Below, one piece after another: positions 12,401 to 24,921 of a stretch of 64,000 bases of DNA. Position numbers and translations under genes: made by a program. The stretch is from Chaetomium olivaceum (lineage: Eukaryota > Ascomycota > Sordariomycetes > Sordariales > Chaetomiaceae): NCBI GenBank assembly GCA_039881045.1, contig JAYWVB010000034.1, forward strand, positions 186,001 to 250,000, read 5' to 3'. Every line of letters starts with the position of its first letter. Position 1 is the first letter of the stretch. The notes beneath the pieces were generated by a model, which did no database searches, was not told where the DNA came from, and saw nothing but the letters and a program-made list of their open reading frames with translations.

Positions 12401-12572
12401 TCAGGACGAATGTATGATTCCAGGTAAGAGGTCAGGCGACCAAACTTGTAGCCCCTGGTCTGCTGCCGGTGAAGGTGGGGGGCACGCTGTTAAGCGAGCC
12501 TAGAGCGGCTGGATGGATGGTGTTGGCGTGCCGGCCGCGGCGGGCAAAAGTAGAAGCAACTGACAACGACAT
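9445..12572 (-). CDS. Large tandem-repeat protein (HEPDGKY repeats), probably mitochondrial
   Basis: Continuous frame from about 12489 to 9445, without ATG until deep inside; the codon at 12054 is GTG, so the start must lie upstream. The best start is ATG 12572, which opens a basic presequence-like stretch (SLSVASTFARRGRHAN). It runs out of frame unless one base is added near the G6 run at 12477-12482; with that, 1,043 codons result. Order: presequence, TRGYKFGRLTSYLE segment, a conserved block ending DPITNRRVPK, 16 tandem repeats of about 27-31 residues with core SHEPDGKYA, an acidic Gln/Glu-rich part, a globular domain around YKILVYDPTMQCIETAE, and a C-terminal hydrophobic helix (VAIGAACLAGSAYSVGVV). 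The targeting is inferred from the basic N terminus with Arg-Gly-Tyr. The function is not known to me. Confidence 0.75.
10471..11791 (-). repeat. Coding tandem repeats, 16 copies of an ~85-nt unit
   Basis: Sixteen units with the consensus Tyr-x-Ala-x-Arg-Ser-His-Glu-Pro-Asp-Gly-Lys-Tyr separated by acidic linkers of 14-20 residues. N-terminal units have RAHEPDGKYKD, C-terminal ones RSHEPDGKYAASYVEE, and the middle units (about the 6th to 10th) are most diverged. This suggests two rounds of expansion or local homogenisation. Confidence 0.9.
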
Positions 12573-14059
12573 CGTGATGGGCGGGTCAGGGTATCAGTGA
12601 CATGCTCCCGACACGAGCGATGATTCCCTAATGTTCTTCGTCGTCGTTAGTCGATGCGAAGGGCGGAAAAGGTGCGGAAAGTGGATAGAGTGCGGGTATG
12701 CAGCCGATGACATCGTCAAGTCTCAGGGACACGTGGGAACCAGTGGTCAACTTACATGAAAGAGTGCCGCTAAGGTATTGGCCAAGACTGATGTCATGGA
12801 AGGGAATCGGATACCGAGCGGCAGTGACCCAAACGATCACAAAAAAACGGTGGTGTTGTAGAATAGGTTGCGGGAAGAAGGAAAGAAGGCGGGCGGGAAG
12901 GGCCGCGGTATTAACTGCGTGTTGCGAGTCTTGACCTGGTGCGCCTCAAAGGCCAGCGATCGTGCGACTTCCAGGTTGGGAGGCTTTGCCTGGCGATGAT
13001 CGACCCTCCTTGCAGCCAGTGGGGTCCCCTTTCTGAGCCAACCAGCAGGCCGCTTTTCCCGGTCGCTGTTTGTGATTCGACGGTTGCGGCTAATCGGCCT
13101 GAGGGACCCTTAACCTGTGGACCCTTTGTGGGCCTTCAGCCACTGACGTCGCAAGCAGTTGCCAGGAAGTCTGCGGGGGAACCGCCAACCCTTGAACTTT
13201 CGGCGGGGGTTCACTCACGATGGCATCGTTTCGGATGTCAGCTTTGTCAGTCACAACGTGTCCAAGCGGTGGGAGAGAGAGGAGATTGACAGATCATCGT
13301 ATTCGCCGAGTGGCCTCGGAAGGGCCGCTGAGATTGCAGCCTTCTGACCTTCCTCACACCTACCGTGACCCTTGAACTCCGGCCGAAAAGAACGACGGCC
13401 CAAGGTGCAAGCCAGGCCGATAAGCCGAGTACGGTACCCAAGGCACACGACTCCGAAGTTCGAGGCAAGCAGTGTCATCGCTTCGAATCTTCACCATCAG
13501 TAACTTTACAATCCCCTTCCCATCGGGAAGAGCTTATTCTCCTGCATTTTACCAATGGAATTGGCTCTCGAATCGGCCACGGAGCGGCGGCCTCCAGTCT
13601 TTCCGAGGGTCTTGTTGCTTGTCAGGGGTTCAAAGGAAGGGCCCCACGTATGATGTCATTTTCAAGTTGCCTGCAGATAAAACCTAGGACGCCCAATCGG
13701 TGAACTTGTGCACGAGTCGGCCGACCTCTTGTATGCGGGGTGGTTCGACGTCGGCCAACCATTGACGGGAGAAACGAAAAGCAGATATCTAATCGGTTTT
13801 ATTATAATCATTATTTACTTGTTTTCATTCTTCTTACTTCTTCTTTTACTTAGGTTTTCCCGGTCGACCTCATTTTTGGATTATCCTAATACCTTCAGTG
13901 AACCTTCCAATCTTCCGACATTGATTGTTGACAATGAAGCAATGAGTAAATTCCTCGCTCAGTCAACAAAACACGACGTTGATCTCTTGTTCGTCTAGAT
14001 GGCCGCTGTGGGACAGTAGAACTTTCCCAACGGGGGCAATAATAGCGCCATGCCGTCGC
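12573..14059. other. Intergenic, no intact gene seen
   Basis: Upstream of the repeat-protein gene. Short frames only. The part from 13,800 is AT-rich and leads into the decayed gene at 14,060. Confidence 0.5.
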
Positions 14060-14764
14060 CACGCCATCACCGCCGCCGGCCCACGAGAAAGTTACCCCAC
14101 GGCTCACCAAGTACCGTAATGCCATCGGCTAGCATGTGTGTAATGTCGCCATCTTCTGTCAGAGCAACCTCGAGGTCTACTAGGGCTAGATTGATGGAGG
14201 CATTCTCGTCGTCAATATCCCTCAGGTTAGCAACTGCTGCAAGAAGTTGCCAAGAATATCAGGAGGACCAAAGACGAGGGCCGCCTACTCCGGTGACAGG
14301 CGCTCGTGTACCTCGTCCGGGACTTAGTTTATATTTTTTGGTTATCCGGCATATCATTACAGACGTTTTCTTTTACCCCTAGCGATACGAGTCGACGGTT
14401 TGACCGGAGCGGAGGGTAGGTCTCGCGCCGTGCAGGGCTCCGTCAAAACGGGACCGATTGAGGCCGGGGTTGATGGATTGTCGGCCTTGTCGGAGCTTCC
14501 GAGCTTGATGTAGTGTTGGGTGACGCCTTCAATATAGAGGTTGAAGTTTTTTTTTGCCCTCTTTACCATGACGCCGAGCTTCACCTTTGCTTCGGCATGT
14601 TCTTTAGTTTGCGCGTCTGCCTTCTGCCATCTGGCGTCGGGGCTTGGAGTCGCCGGATCGCCATGCTCCCTCTGTCGCTTATTTGACCGCCCTAGTCCGG
14701 AATAAACTACAGATCCCGTTTCAAAGGCTCGATAGGCGGAGATGTAACGCGTACGCGGAGTCAC
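14060..14764 (-). pseudogene. Decayed protein-coding remnant
   Basis: Two protein-like segments on the minus strand lack a start codon and a common frame. The upstream one (14764-14357) is hydrophilic and helical-looking (KEHAEAKVKLGVMVKRAKK) and ends in a basic tail. The downstream one (about 14225-14060) reads DENASINLALVDLEVALTED and has a plausible 3' splice signal (GCTAACCTGAG) just before it. A stop precedes the first segment and no ATG begins it. I do not recognise a family. It could be a broken host gene or a transposon scrap. Confidence 0.35.
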
Positions 14765-16178
14765 TCATGCTTGAACTTGCAGTGTGGGGTTCGATCATGT
14801 TCGTTCCGGCTTTTTCCCACATCGACCCTTGATATGGAACGCCACTTGTCAAGCAAACCGTTTGATGTTGTCAACCATGAGAACTGAGGCGGGACTATAA
14901 CACGGCAAACACCATATTAGCCCCCTTTTTGATATGTTCCAACGCGCAGGCAGCGCAATGTGAGGTGCCAAGCTAGCGTATTATGGTAAATAGCCTGAAA
15001 CAAGGGGAGACTACTCGAGATCCGGCTCATTTATACAGAAGGCCTCGGACCAGCCAGCCCACTATATGACGCTCACTCGCTAGAACCGTGTTGTCGTAGC
15101 TGAGGTTAACACCTCCTATTTGAACTCTCCCTGTTCGTCCCAGTACGTAAGATCATATATATGTCATGGATGTTATAGGGAAAAACAACCGGACAGCAAA
15201 GACGGAAAACCCAAATCCGGTTCTACTGATCAGTCCGTAGCTCAGTGATATACTCTGGAACTTGTTATTTCCTTACCCCGGTTTTATTAACAGGATTGGC
15301 TCTCTGAATCATCTAAACATATGATTTTGTGGGAGCTCAAGATAACCCGAGGTACCTATGTATGTACCTATACTTCGTATAACGAAATGGAAGCAGTCGG
15401 AGATACACGTAAGATATGATGTCATTCTTTCGTCCGGCCGAAAAGAACCCCTGCTTGCCATCGTTGGCAACGACTTGTGGCTGACTACCTACCTAAAAAT
15501 TGGCTTTTCAACACCGATCTCTGTGGGGAAACTAGGACTAGAAGATCAAATGGGTAATCATCGATCATTGTTGAAGAGTCCTCGTCCAAGACGGTGTCAC
15601 GTCGCGTATTACGGCAATGCAAGGCTGTAATTTACGCGTCAGGCTGGATTTTTCGACCCCGCATCACGTGCAGTGTATTTCCTCTTTGCCAGTTTTACCG
15701 CCCCACCAAACGAGCTGCCGATCAGTCACACCGGGCCGCCGGAGGATGCTATCGGAGCTCGCCTTATTCGCGATACTCGACTTGCAGCAGGCTGCGGTTG
15801 TTTTAGGTTTAAAATAACCACCTACTGGGTAGCATAGGTGCCTATCATCACTAGCTGACATTTACAAGCAACGCCACCCCGATTCCATTATTCATGGCTC
15901 TCGAGAACCCGCGCCTGCGATTCGCATAGACACCCACCTGTTTCAGCACCACCTGCTGCTCACGTATTCCACATGTGTCAAGCTGCAAGCCTCCACGTTC
16001 TGTTCTGCTCCTGTGACTCTCGTACGCTTCTTTCCTTGTCACCCTCACTCCAGAATCTCGCAGAATACTGACCAGGATGCTCAGTTAGCACACGTCTCTG
16101 GCCCAACCCCGCCCATTGTCCCTTTACACTGCCTCCTAGCCGATGCGATACTCGTTGAGACAACCTTAATTCATCACA
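14765..16178. other. Intergenic, no gene seen
   Basis: AT-rich upstream part and pyrimidine-rich part before the LTN1 start. No convincing tRNA or coding sequence. Confidence 0.55.
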
Positions 16179-19100
16179 ATGGCCTTCCCAGGGAAGAACA
16201 AACCTACAGGGGGCCGCTTCGGCGGCTTCTCGACTTCCTCAACAACCCTATCATACCTAGCTCCGCCTCCCGACTTCTCCGCCATCCCACAGGAGGTCGT
16301 CGTCCCTTTCAAGAACCTTTTAAAGAAAGCTAGCACCACAAAAGAGAAGGCATTGCAGGATATTCTTGCCTACATCCAGAATCTTGGGCCAGACGCGGGA
16401 CAAGTCGTTGAAGGAGCGGCAATAGACGCATATGTTTGTTGCTAAATCCAACCCATTTCTCGTCAACGGACTTCTAACGCCTCTTTAGGTTGAACTCTAC
16501 CCCCGACTATCGATCGACGACTCTGCTAGGGTTCGGGAACTTTCACACCAACTACTTTTCCAACTCCTGAACGCGGCGAAAAAACGCATGGCCAAGAAAC
16601 TGCCGGCCTTCGTGGGTCCATGGCTCGCTGGGACATTTGACAGAGACAAGCGCGTGCTGCGCGCTGCCACCGACGCGTTGGGTTCCTTTTTACAAACCAA
16701 GGAGAAAGAGGAGGCGTTTTGGAAGGCCGTGCAAGCCCGGGTCCTCGAGTTCGCGATAGAAGCTATCAAGGAGACCCCAGACACGCTAAGCGACGAAAGG
16801 TCGACCACGAAGCAAGATTCTGATGCCAAATACCACCGAGCCGTCGGCGCCAGCCTTAGCTTGGTTTTGCATCTGATAAAGAAGGGGGACATCAGCTTGC
16901 TCCAGGACGGCTTGACCGATTATTTACAGGTGGACGCACTTTGGAGCTTACCGAAGGCAGATGATGGGTTTGTCCGGAAAGCGTTCTATCAATTGCTTCG
17001 CGCGCTCCTCGAGATCAGGCCCGAGATCCTGCAACCCCGGCTACAACCGATTGGGAAGGCTCTCGTTGCGGACAGCATGAAGGGCGGCCAGCCTGGATCG
17101 GCAACTGAGCTTCTGAACGTCTTGTCGGTTTTGACAAAACGATTCCCCCAGGTTTGGGGCACTCAAAAGCATCCTCTCCAACGGCTGCAGCAATTCGTCG
17201 CTCAGGGCTCACAAGGCGGCGCGGAAGAATACTGGAAATCATTGGAGCGCCTCCTTCGGGCTTTCCCAGAGAGCACACCTTCCCTGGAGGTCGTATCAGC
17301 CTTCCTCGGCTCTATGCGGAGAGGGATTGCGGATAGGCTCGAGACTCGGTCGGGCCGGTACCAAGCTTTCCAATCCTATGCCCAGGTGTTTGACATCTTT
17401 CTCGGGCAGTCGCCGTTACCATCAAGTTTCCTTGAGGAGAACTTGTCCAACCTCACACGGCAGTATCTTCATCCGACCCCCGAGTCTTCCGTACCATCTC
17501 CGCAACGGCCTGAACCCCTTGTAGAGGCTTGGGTGATGGTCTCCCGGCATCCCGACGATAGCACATGCGGGGCATTGGCCGAAGAATGGGAAAAGTTGGG
17601 CAACGCCGTCATTGCCCGCATGTCTAACGCTCTGCCCGAGGTGTCCGAAGGGTACCAAAAGTCGCAAACCGCCATTCTTTCCGAAGGAGAACGCTGGTTT
17701 GCGTTGGCGGCTAACGTCCTATCCCGTGAGGCCGATCACAGCCTGCCGCTATTTGCCGCGGTCACTGCAGCTTCGACGGAAATTCTTCGCGGTGCACTTG
17801 GCCTCTTAACCAGGAGAAACTTCAAGCCTTATGGAGCTGCCGCTGTCGTTCAGTCGGCGTTCAGACACTGCCCTCGCCTCTGTGCCGATAACAACTTGCT
17901 GTCTCTTCTGTACCCGCCGGGTCAGACCGAAATGTACGGCGTGATCGCCGCCTCCCCCTCACTACCGTATCTGGCCTCGGATCTGAATACTCTCCAGGGT
18001 GATACCGATAACCGGTTTGGGAGTATCTGGACTTCGCTCGTCGAGGCAGCCCTTGGGCTCTCCGATCGCGCATTGGCCGTTTCGGCCGTCAGAGTGCTCA
18101 TCGCAGTGCCCTCCGTCGCTACATACGCACAGAACCTTCCCGCTCTTCAGAGCTTCCTAGTCTCTGCATGGAACGAGTATGCTAAAGGCGGGGGTCTACC
18201 TCCACTCAAGGACATCTGTGAAGCCACTCTGTCTTACGATACTCTAACAAAAGATTCTTGGACAACCATTGCCGCTGACATTATCTCCCACTTGGAAGTG
18301 CCAGAAACAAGCCGGCCAGCTGTTGTTACTCTCGAGATGGTTCTCAAGAAAAGACCCGAACTCTTCCAGGCAGACGACGACTTGCATGTGCGGCTGGTTA
18401 CTAGCCTTCTCGCATTGACTGAGCTCTCCGATGCTGCGCTATCTGAGAAGGCGAAGAGGCTAAAGCTGCTGTTCAATGAGCAACCAACCGGGCAAAGCCC
18501 CGTCGCTAGGATTTTAGAGAACCACCTCAGCGAAGCTGGCCCTTCTTCCCTCGAGGTCCACACCCTGGTTCAACAAGCACTGACCGCTCTCAAGTCCGGC
18601 GCTGTGCCAGCAGAGGACATCTTCCCGAGTTCAACGGTGTGGATGAACGAACTTGCCTGCTTCCTCACGCGATCTCCAAACCCATCCTTGTCATTGACGA
18701 GCAGCATGGGAGGCGCATACTTTCTGGTTAAAGGGAACCCGAGCGCAACAACGCCAGTACCCGGCCGGGACAGCAGTGGGCGTTCCATCCCCGCCAGGAT
18801 GGCTTTGTTCACTGCCCAGCTTCTATCGTCCGGTGTTCCGTTGTCCTCCGTACCACAGGAATTCCAACTGGAGCTTGTATACCTGCTCTGTCTTACGGAA
18901 GCCATCGTTGGAGACCAGCTGTCAGCTGGCCAAGCCGCCGGTTTGTGGAGTGGTGGGCCAGAAGCCGAAGCCGATGTGCAAGAATTCTGCGACCTTAGCT
19001 CGGCGGCGGTCCGCGCCGTCGTTATCGACTGTGGAAATTGGGCAGACTGGAACATGGCTGGCAGTTCCTTGGTGGAGCGCTTGATCAACTTCATGCTCCA

Positions 19101-21155
19101 CGCAAGCATCGGCCTAAACCCGCCTGCGTTCTACGCCGCCAAATGCTTGAGTTCCCTCCTTCAGCTCCTAGTCCAAACTCATGGTGGCGCACCAAGCGTA
19201 CTTGAGGAGTGGCTTGTCAAGCTCGGGGTAATGAAGGCTGCACCGAATACCACCCTACTCACGGCTGCCTTCCTTGCCGGATTCGGTGAGGCATTGGCTT
19301 TTCAAAGGCAACCGCAACGCTATGTGCTCGTCTCATCAGCGAGATACCAGGCTTCCCCGAGGTCTCCGACCAGTTCCCTCGCGCTCTTCCGTCTCTAGTG
19401 TTACTCAACCTTTGCCTTGATGTGTACGAGGCCGGTCAAGTACCGGTCGAGACCCGGAAACAGGTTCTCGCCCTCCAACAGTTTACAAAGTGGGCAAATG
19501 TCCCAGAGGAACTGGGGTATCAGGCCGCTGCTGAAACCTGCAAGGCCATTACTCGTATTCTCCCAGGGACGAAGGGCACATATGGCTCATACTGGGATCA
19601 AGCCATCAACTACTGCATTTGGCTGTGGAACAAAGTCCCTGAAGACCCCCCAGTGGAACGGCTGCCATACCTGTACGCTTCGCTGAAGTTGATACAGGCG
19701 CTTCATGCCGTCGAGGAACCCAACGACGACCTTGAAGAGGCCCTCACCAACTACAGGAAAGCGGAAACGGCCGGGCTGATTGAGCTTCTCGGCCTTCCGC
19801 GCGAGTCAAGCGCGAGCCAACCAAGCCAGGTTGTCGATTCGCTCCTTGCGCGGACTGTGGGCAAGATTCCCGACGTGCAGCTCGAGGATCTCGACGATAT
19901 TTATGAAGCTGTGGCTTCTGAGTCTCGGGAGATACAGAGGGCAGCGTTTGGCTTGCTTCACAAGGCACTGCCCGCTGCACAAGAGGATATCAGTATCTCT
20001 GTTGTGATAGACAAGAAAGGTAACTATCATTCACGCCGGAGAAAAGAGTTATGCTAACGTCTCCAGCCGCCAATCTACCGGATGAGTTACTGTCACTCCT
20101 GCTCAACGCCCCCAACCCCGATGACTATACCGATGAGGACCTTGCTCAGTTCCCAGTCAGCATCCGTTCATACTTGCTCGCCTGGCATCTGGTGTTCGAT
20201 GCCTACAGTAAAGCTTCCTTCCGAGTCCGCAGCGACTACACGGACAATCTCAGGAGCGGCCAACATCTCGAACCCCTACTTCGATTTCTCGTCGACGTCC
20301 TCGGTCATGCCCTTGCCCGGGCCCTTGACCTTGACAGGGAAGGCTTCACCTCAGAGCACATCGTCTCCTACAGCATCGACCTTGCGGAGTCGGAACCAGC
20401 AGAGCGTGATATGAACTGGCTGCTGATCCATCTCTTCTACCTCATCCTCAAGTACATTCCCGGTTTGTTCAAGATGTGGTACCTCGAGTGCCCCTCCAAA
20501 CAAACCAAGAATACCGTCCAAACCTGGATGCAGCGGTTCTTTTCGCCGCTTGTCATCGCAGATGCGTTGGACGAAGTGGTCGAATGGTCGTCGAAACAGG
20601 AGAAAGCAGATGACGACACGGAAGAGCTTATCGTCAAGGTCAGCAAGGCCACGCGAGAGATCAGCGCCGGCTACCCAGTCGATGACGACGCTGCCACCAT
20701 ATCCCTGCGCGTTCCCACATCATACCCGCTGGAACCAGTCGATGTGGTTAGCGTGAAGCGGGTCGCGGTGAAGGAGGACAAGTGGCAAGCATGGCTGATG
20801 TCGACCAAGGTCGTGATGATGTTCGGGGTGCGTATCGTTCCCTACCCAATACTGGGCCCTGCTTTGTACTAACTGTATCCTACAGAACTTCAGTCTTGTC
20901 GACGGTCTCATGGCCTTCCGCCGCAACATCTCGCTGGCACTCAAGGACCAGGAAGAATGCGCGATTTGCTATTCGATCATTGCGCAGGACAAGACGCTGC
21001 CAGACAAGAAGTGCGGGACGTGTAACCACTTCTTCCACAAGGTATGCCTGTACAAGTGGTTCCAGAACAGCGGACGGAATACGTGCCCACTGTGCCGGAA
21101 TTCGATTGACTACCTGGGGTCAGACACGAAGAGGAGGCGGCCGGAGCATGAATAG
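16179..21155 (+). CDS. LTN1: Listerin E3 ubiquitin-protein ligase (ribosome quality control)
   Basis: Four exons: 16179-16433, 16489-20019, 20067-20827, 20886-21155, with introns of 55, 47 and 58 nt and good GT-AG borders (for example GTAACT with TGCTAACGTCTCCAG). The product is about 1,605 residues, matching listerin size (yeast about 1,560). It has a conserved N-terminal region, a long HEAT/ARM-type helical solenoid, and a C-terminal RING: CAIC, then CGTCNHFFHKVC, then CPLC. Listerin binds stalled 60S subunits and ubiquitinates nascent chains in the cytosol. One base appears missing in a T4 run at 19299-19302: before it the frame reads FLAGFGEALAF, after it the protein continues in the next frame until 20019. 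As the gene is conserved and everything else is intact, a sequencing error is likely. Confidence 0.93.
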
Positions 21156-21717
21156 AGTTGTGGTGGCTAAACTTGTTAATTATGGGACTATCGTGGACAA
21201 AAGCCGGTAGACTTGCTGTAAGAAACTAGTGCCTCTTTTTCTTGTATGTACATATCACAGATAGACCTGGCTCCTGTACTGAGAATCTGCGAAGGATTTG
21301 CTGATACCTCCCGAACCAATGCTAGAAGTCTGTTGGTTGAGGTAACTATTGGCGAGACTGCCTGACGTTACCTTGTTTCTGTGCTATTCCCGCAACTGAT
21401 GATGATTGCAGTCTCCATAAAAACACGTTTAACCAATACCACCTCGTTGGTCGCCTCGTAGTATCTTCGCACCGAGCATCCAAGCCCCGCGGCGGGAAAA
21501 TATCACAAATCTCCCATCGAGTTGTATTAGCCGTGGACCGCTTCACTTGCATGCGGGGATCTCATACGACACTACCCTTCTGGGGGGTTTTGTCGTGCCA
21601 CGGACCACGGTTTGCAGTTTCTTCCCGGTCAACTACAAGTTATCCGGCATATGAATTGGTGATCCAACCTCCTGGGTTGTTTCCAATCTCGAGCACTCCA
21701 AGTCATCAGTACATAGC
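21156..21717. other. Intergenic, no gene seen
   Basis: Holds the LTN1 3' UTR and the GH79 gene promoter. No coding signal. Confidence 0.6.
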
Positions 21718-23322
21718 ATGATGAAGATCATACTCCTCTCAGCAAACTGTGTGCTGGCAGCTGCTGCGGCAGCAGGCCGGGGAAAGTGTGCATCAGTCCA
21801 CTCGCTCAGCAGGACACCGGCTTCAGCCATCTCTCAGCCACATGTGCCTCAGTTTGTGAGCTACTCTTTTGAGCCAGCCTTCTGGACCGAGTTCTTTGGC
21901 GAGCCGGACTCTCCCAGAGAGCTGACTTTCAGTCTCCTCAACCATCTACATAAACGCGGGGCCAGACCGATTATCCGAGCAGGAGGCATTACAATGGACA
22001 GCATGGTGTTTGACTCGAGCCAAAAGGAGTCCGTTGTCCGCACGGAGAATGAGAAGGGGGGAATATACAGGACGACCATTGGCCCGTTGTTTTACAAGCA
22101 TTGGGACAACTTCCCCGAAGGCACTACCTTCGTGTCGACGCTGAACTTTGGCAACAACTCAGTCACCATTGCCCGGGACCTTGCGGCGGCGTCATATCAA
22201 CTCCAACGAGACAAGATCACCTACTACGAGCTAGGCAACGAGCCGACCAACTACCCCACCAGCCGCTGGAACGCGAGCACCAAAGCATACATCGCACAGT
22301 GGCAGGCCTTCACAGCCGAGATCGACGCAGCCATCGACAACGACAGCCACGGGCGGTGGTGGGCATCCAGCGCCACGACCGACGTGACCCCTCTCAAAGT
22401 CCGCCCCAGCGACCTCATCCCGGCCGGCGTCAACTCGACGGGCCAAGTCGGCCTCTACTCGATCCACTCGTACGCCTTCGCAACCTGCGAGCCCGCGCGC
22501 GCCGCCCGCGCCACCATCCCCAACATCCTCAACCACACCGACCTGGTGCGCTACGCCGACGAGGAGATCTACCCGTCCGCCCAGGCCGCCATGCTCTCGG
22601 GCGCAGAGTGGATCGTCGGCGAGTTCAACTCGATCGCGTGCAGCGGCAAGCCCAACGTGTCCGACACGTTTGCGCAGGCGCTGTGGACGGTGGACGTGGA
22701 GCTGTTGTACGCGGTGCGCAATGCCTCCAGTGTGCACCTGCACCAGGGCGCGACGCTCGCGTTCCAGAGCGACCAGCAGCTGAATACCCCCGGGGATGAT
22801 GGCACGCCGGGGTTTAGTAGTTATTCGTTGCTGTATCCGGTGGATTCGTCGAAAAGAGGGGAGGCAAGGGTGCTGCCGGTGTTTGTATCGCAGTTGTTGG
22901 TGGTGGAGGCGTTGGCTGATGGGGGCAGGATTGCGGCGCTGAAGACGCCGAAGGGGTTGAAAGAGCAGGAGTTTTCGGCGTATGGGGTTTTCCATGGCCA
23001 GTCTGAGGGGGAGGGCGGTGAGTTGAAGTTGGCCAAGTTGGTCATTTTGAACATGAAGCCGTATTACACGGGGCAGGAAGCCGCTCCGTCAAGGTTGTCA
23101 CTCGATCTTGGAAAGCATGAAGGGGCCACGGTCAAGCGCATGACGGCTCCGTTTGTCGACGAGAAGGACGCTGCAAAGGTTACATGGGCGGGTCAGTCAT
23201 ACCGGAGCGGGGAGGCTGTCGGCGAGGTGACTCTGGAGCGTCTCAAGCGGGATGAGGCGGTGACTGTGAGAGACAGTGAGGCAGTCCTTGTCACGTTTGA
23301 GGGTGGCGGTATGAAGTTCTGA
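21718..23322 (+). CDS. Secreted GH79 beta-glucuronidase-like glycoside hydrolase
   Basis: Single-exon 534-residue frame with an N-terminal signal peptide (hydrophobic Ala-rich stretch to about residue 19). The clan GH-A (beta/alpha)8 barrel carries ELGNEP, whose Glu175 is the expected acid/base, and VGEFNS, whose Glu302 is the expected nucleophile. That spacing and the C-terminal beta-sandwich region fit family GH79, which includes beta-glucuronidases and 4-O-methyl-glucuronidases acting on plant or proteoglycan side chains. Several Asn-x-Ser/Thr sites suggest a glycosylated extracellular enzyme. A second Met follows the first immediately, so either may start. The substrate within GH79 cannot be settled from sequence alone. 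Confidence 0.88.
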   Translation: MMKIILLSANCVLAAAAAAGRGKCASVHSLSRTPASAISQPHVPQFVSYSFEPAFWTEFFGEPDSPRELTFSLLNHLHKRGARPIIRAGGITMDSMVFDSSQKESVVRTENEKGGIYRTTIGPLFYKHWDNFPEGTTFVSTLNFGNNSVTIARDLAAASYQLQRDKITYYELGNEPTNYPTSRWNASTKAYIAQWQAFTAEIDAAIDNDSHGRWWASSATTDVTPLKVRPSDLIPAGVNSTGQVGLYSIHSYAFATCEPARAARATIPNILNHTDLVRYADEEIYPSAQAAMLSGAEWIVGEFNSIACSGKPNVSDTFAQALWTVDVELLYAVRNASSVHLHQGATLAFQSDQQLNTPGDDGTPGFSSYSLLYPVDSSKRGEARVLPVFVSQLLVVEALADGGRIAALKTPKGLKEQEFSAYGVFHGQSEGEGGELKLAKLVILNMKPYYTGQEAAPSRLSLDLGKHEGATVKRMTAPFVDEKDAAKVTWAGQSYRSGEAVGEVTLERLKRDEAVTVRDSEAVLVTFEGGGMKF

Positions 23323-24921
23323 TAAGGCAATGCATGAAGCCTTCGTGCCAGCAATAATTTTACGGGTAGCCACAATTCACATGTACAGGGCCCAATCAGA
23401 ATGACTCTTTTCTTTCCCGGAGACGCGTCATTGCTTAGAGAATGGCTTAAACTTGCGGCTAGGAGACAGCTGGGTCTCTCGACATCAAGTTCCAAAACGA
23501 TGCCCGGGTGGTCCCGGAACGTTGAAGCCGGGCCGAGAGTGCAGAGGGCAGGTAATTCCAAATTTTCTCAGGCAATCAAGCCCGGCAGACTGCAGAAATA
23601 ATGCAGAGACAGGGGGACGCTATTCGATTGTATTGGCCGCTGAGCCACGAACGTTTGCTTCCGTCATTTCCAACGCCACATGGAATGAACAATCACAAAA
23701 AGCGGTAAAGTTGACGGGAAGAAACTCCTTGCTAGCTGCTGCCGGTCTGCGTGACGTGCCTGGATACAGGTTCGGATATCCAAAATAGGAAGTCACACTC
23801 TGCTTATGGACGGTGACATTAACGATGCCTCCTGCAAGTAGCCTGCAATGTGGGCTCTCGCTACCTATCCGACCCGTAAACAAACCAGACGCCAAATCAT
23901 TGGAAGCAAGTAACAACAACCGTTCGGCCTTGATGGTCCAGAATTACCGCAAGCCTTGTGAGCCAAATCCAGGCATCCGCCCCGTCACGGCCCAAAACTT
24001 CAAGGCCTGGGAAGGTACAGCCGACATCCCCGCCTCATGCATTCCGCATACGATTTTTTTGGATGCCTGGGCCCGGTCTCACCTTCCCCATGAATTCGGG
24101 TTTTCCGTTGGTTTTCTTTTTGTTGCAAACAAGAACACACGGCCAATAGGGACCTTCCGGGAGGTTGCGCCGAACCCGGGTTACGAATGGTTGTCGTTTT
24201 CCGTTGGTGTCTGGGAGTTACTTGTTGAGATGGCGGGAGTTATTAATGGAATCATCCAGTCCTGATCTCTCCTGAGTCACTTTCTAGCAATTTTCGTGGT
24301 GAGGTGACTTGTAATATTGTGTTCCGCCCAATGCCCTACAACGATAATTATCTGGCGCTCAACCAACATACGGCGCCACATAACCTGCCCCAATCAAATC
24401 GCTTGCATACGTCCTTTTCTGATTATCGACACCATTCACAAACTGGAACTGCATCAACCCGGTGATATCGCGGGCGCTTGCCACAGCCACGACGGGGAGG
24501 GGAAAGGGGGGGTTGGAGTATCGCAAATGGTACACAACCTCTTTAGGCACATGTACCGAATACCTTGGACAACAGCCCAAAAGTGACTTCGGTTTTGGTC
24601 CGTCCAGGTCTGTGGTGTGGGTAAGAGTATGAATAGGCGCCGAGGGGAGTGAGTTGTTTCGGCACCGTTTCGTTCTCTAACCAACGGACTTGAGATTCCC
24701 CTCCCAGCAGTAGGCCTCATTTTCAATATCCTACCTATTTCACATTGCCGCTGAACCCTTCGCCCTGTTCTCAACGCCGCGCCCAACTGTTCTAGTATGT
24801 GCCCTACGCTCAGTGTTCTTGATTGTTATTTTCTTGCCATCCTTACTGACCACGCCCTATCCTACCTAGGAGTATCATCAACCTCAACTCACATCTCCAT
24901 TGCCCAAAATCGCACCGCTTC
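23323..24921. other. Intergenic, 1.6 kb, no gene seen
   Basis: Short frames only. It contains 3' UTR sequence of the GH79 gene and the promoter region of the SNTX-GTPase gene. Confidence 0.55.

Noticed and set aside
15230..15290. A-box-like TAGCTCAGTGA suggesting a tRNA
   Set aside because: No matching B box (GGTTCGA) or acceptor stem downstream, so no cloverleaf.
22231..22995. 254-codon antisense frame
   Set aside because: Shadow of the GH79 gene, whose catalytic motifs prove the other strand codes; Arg/His-rich mirror composition.
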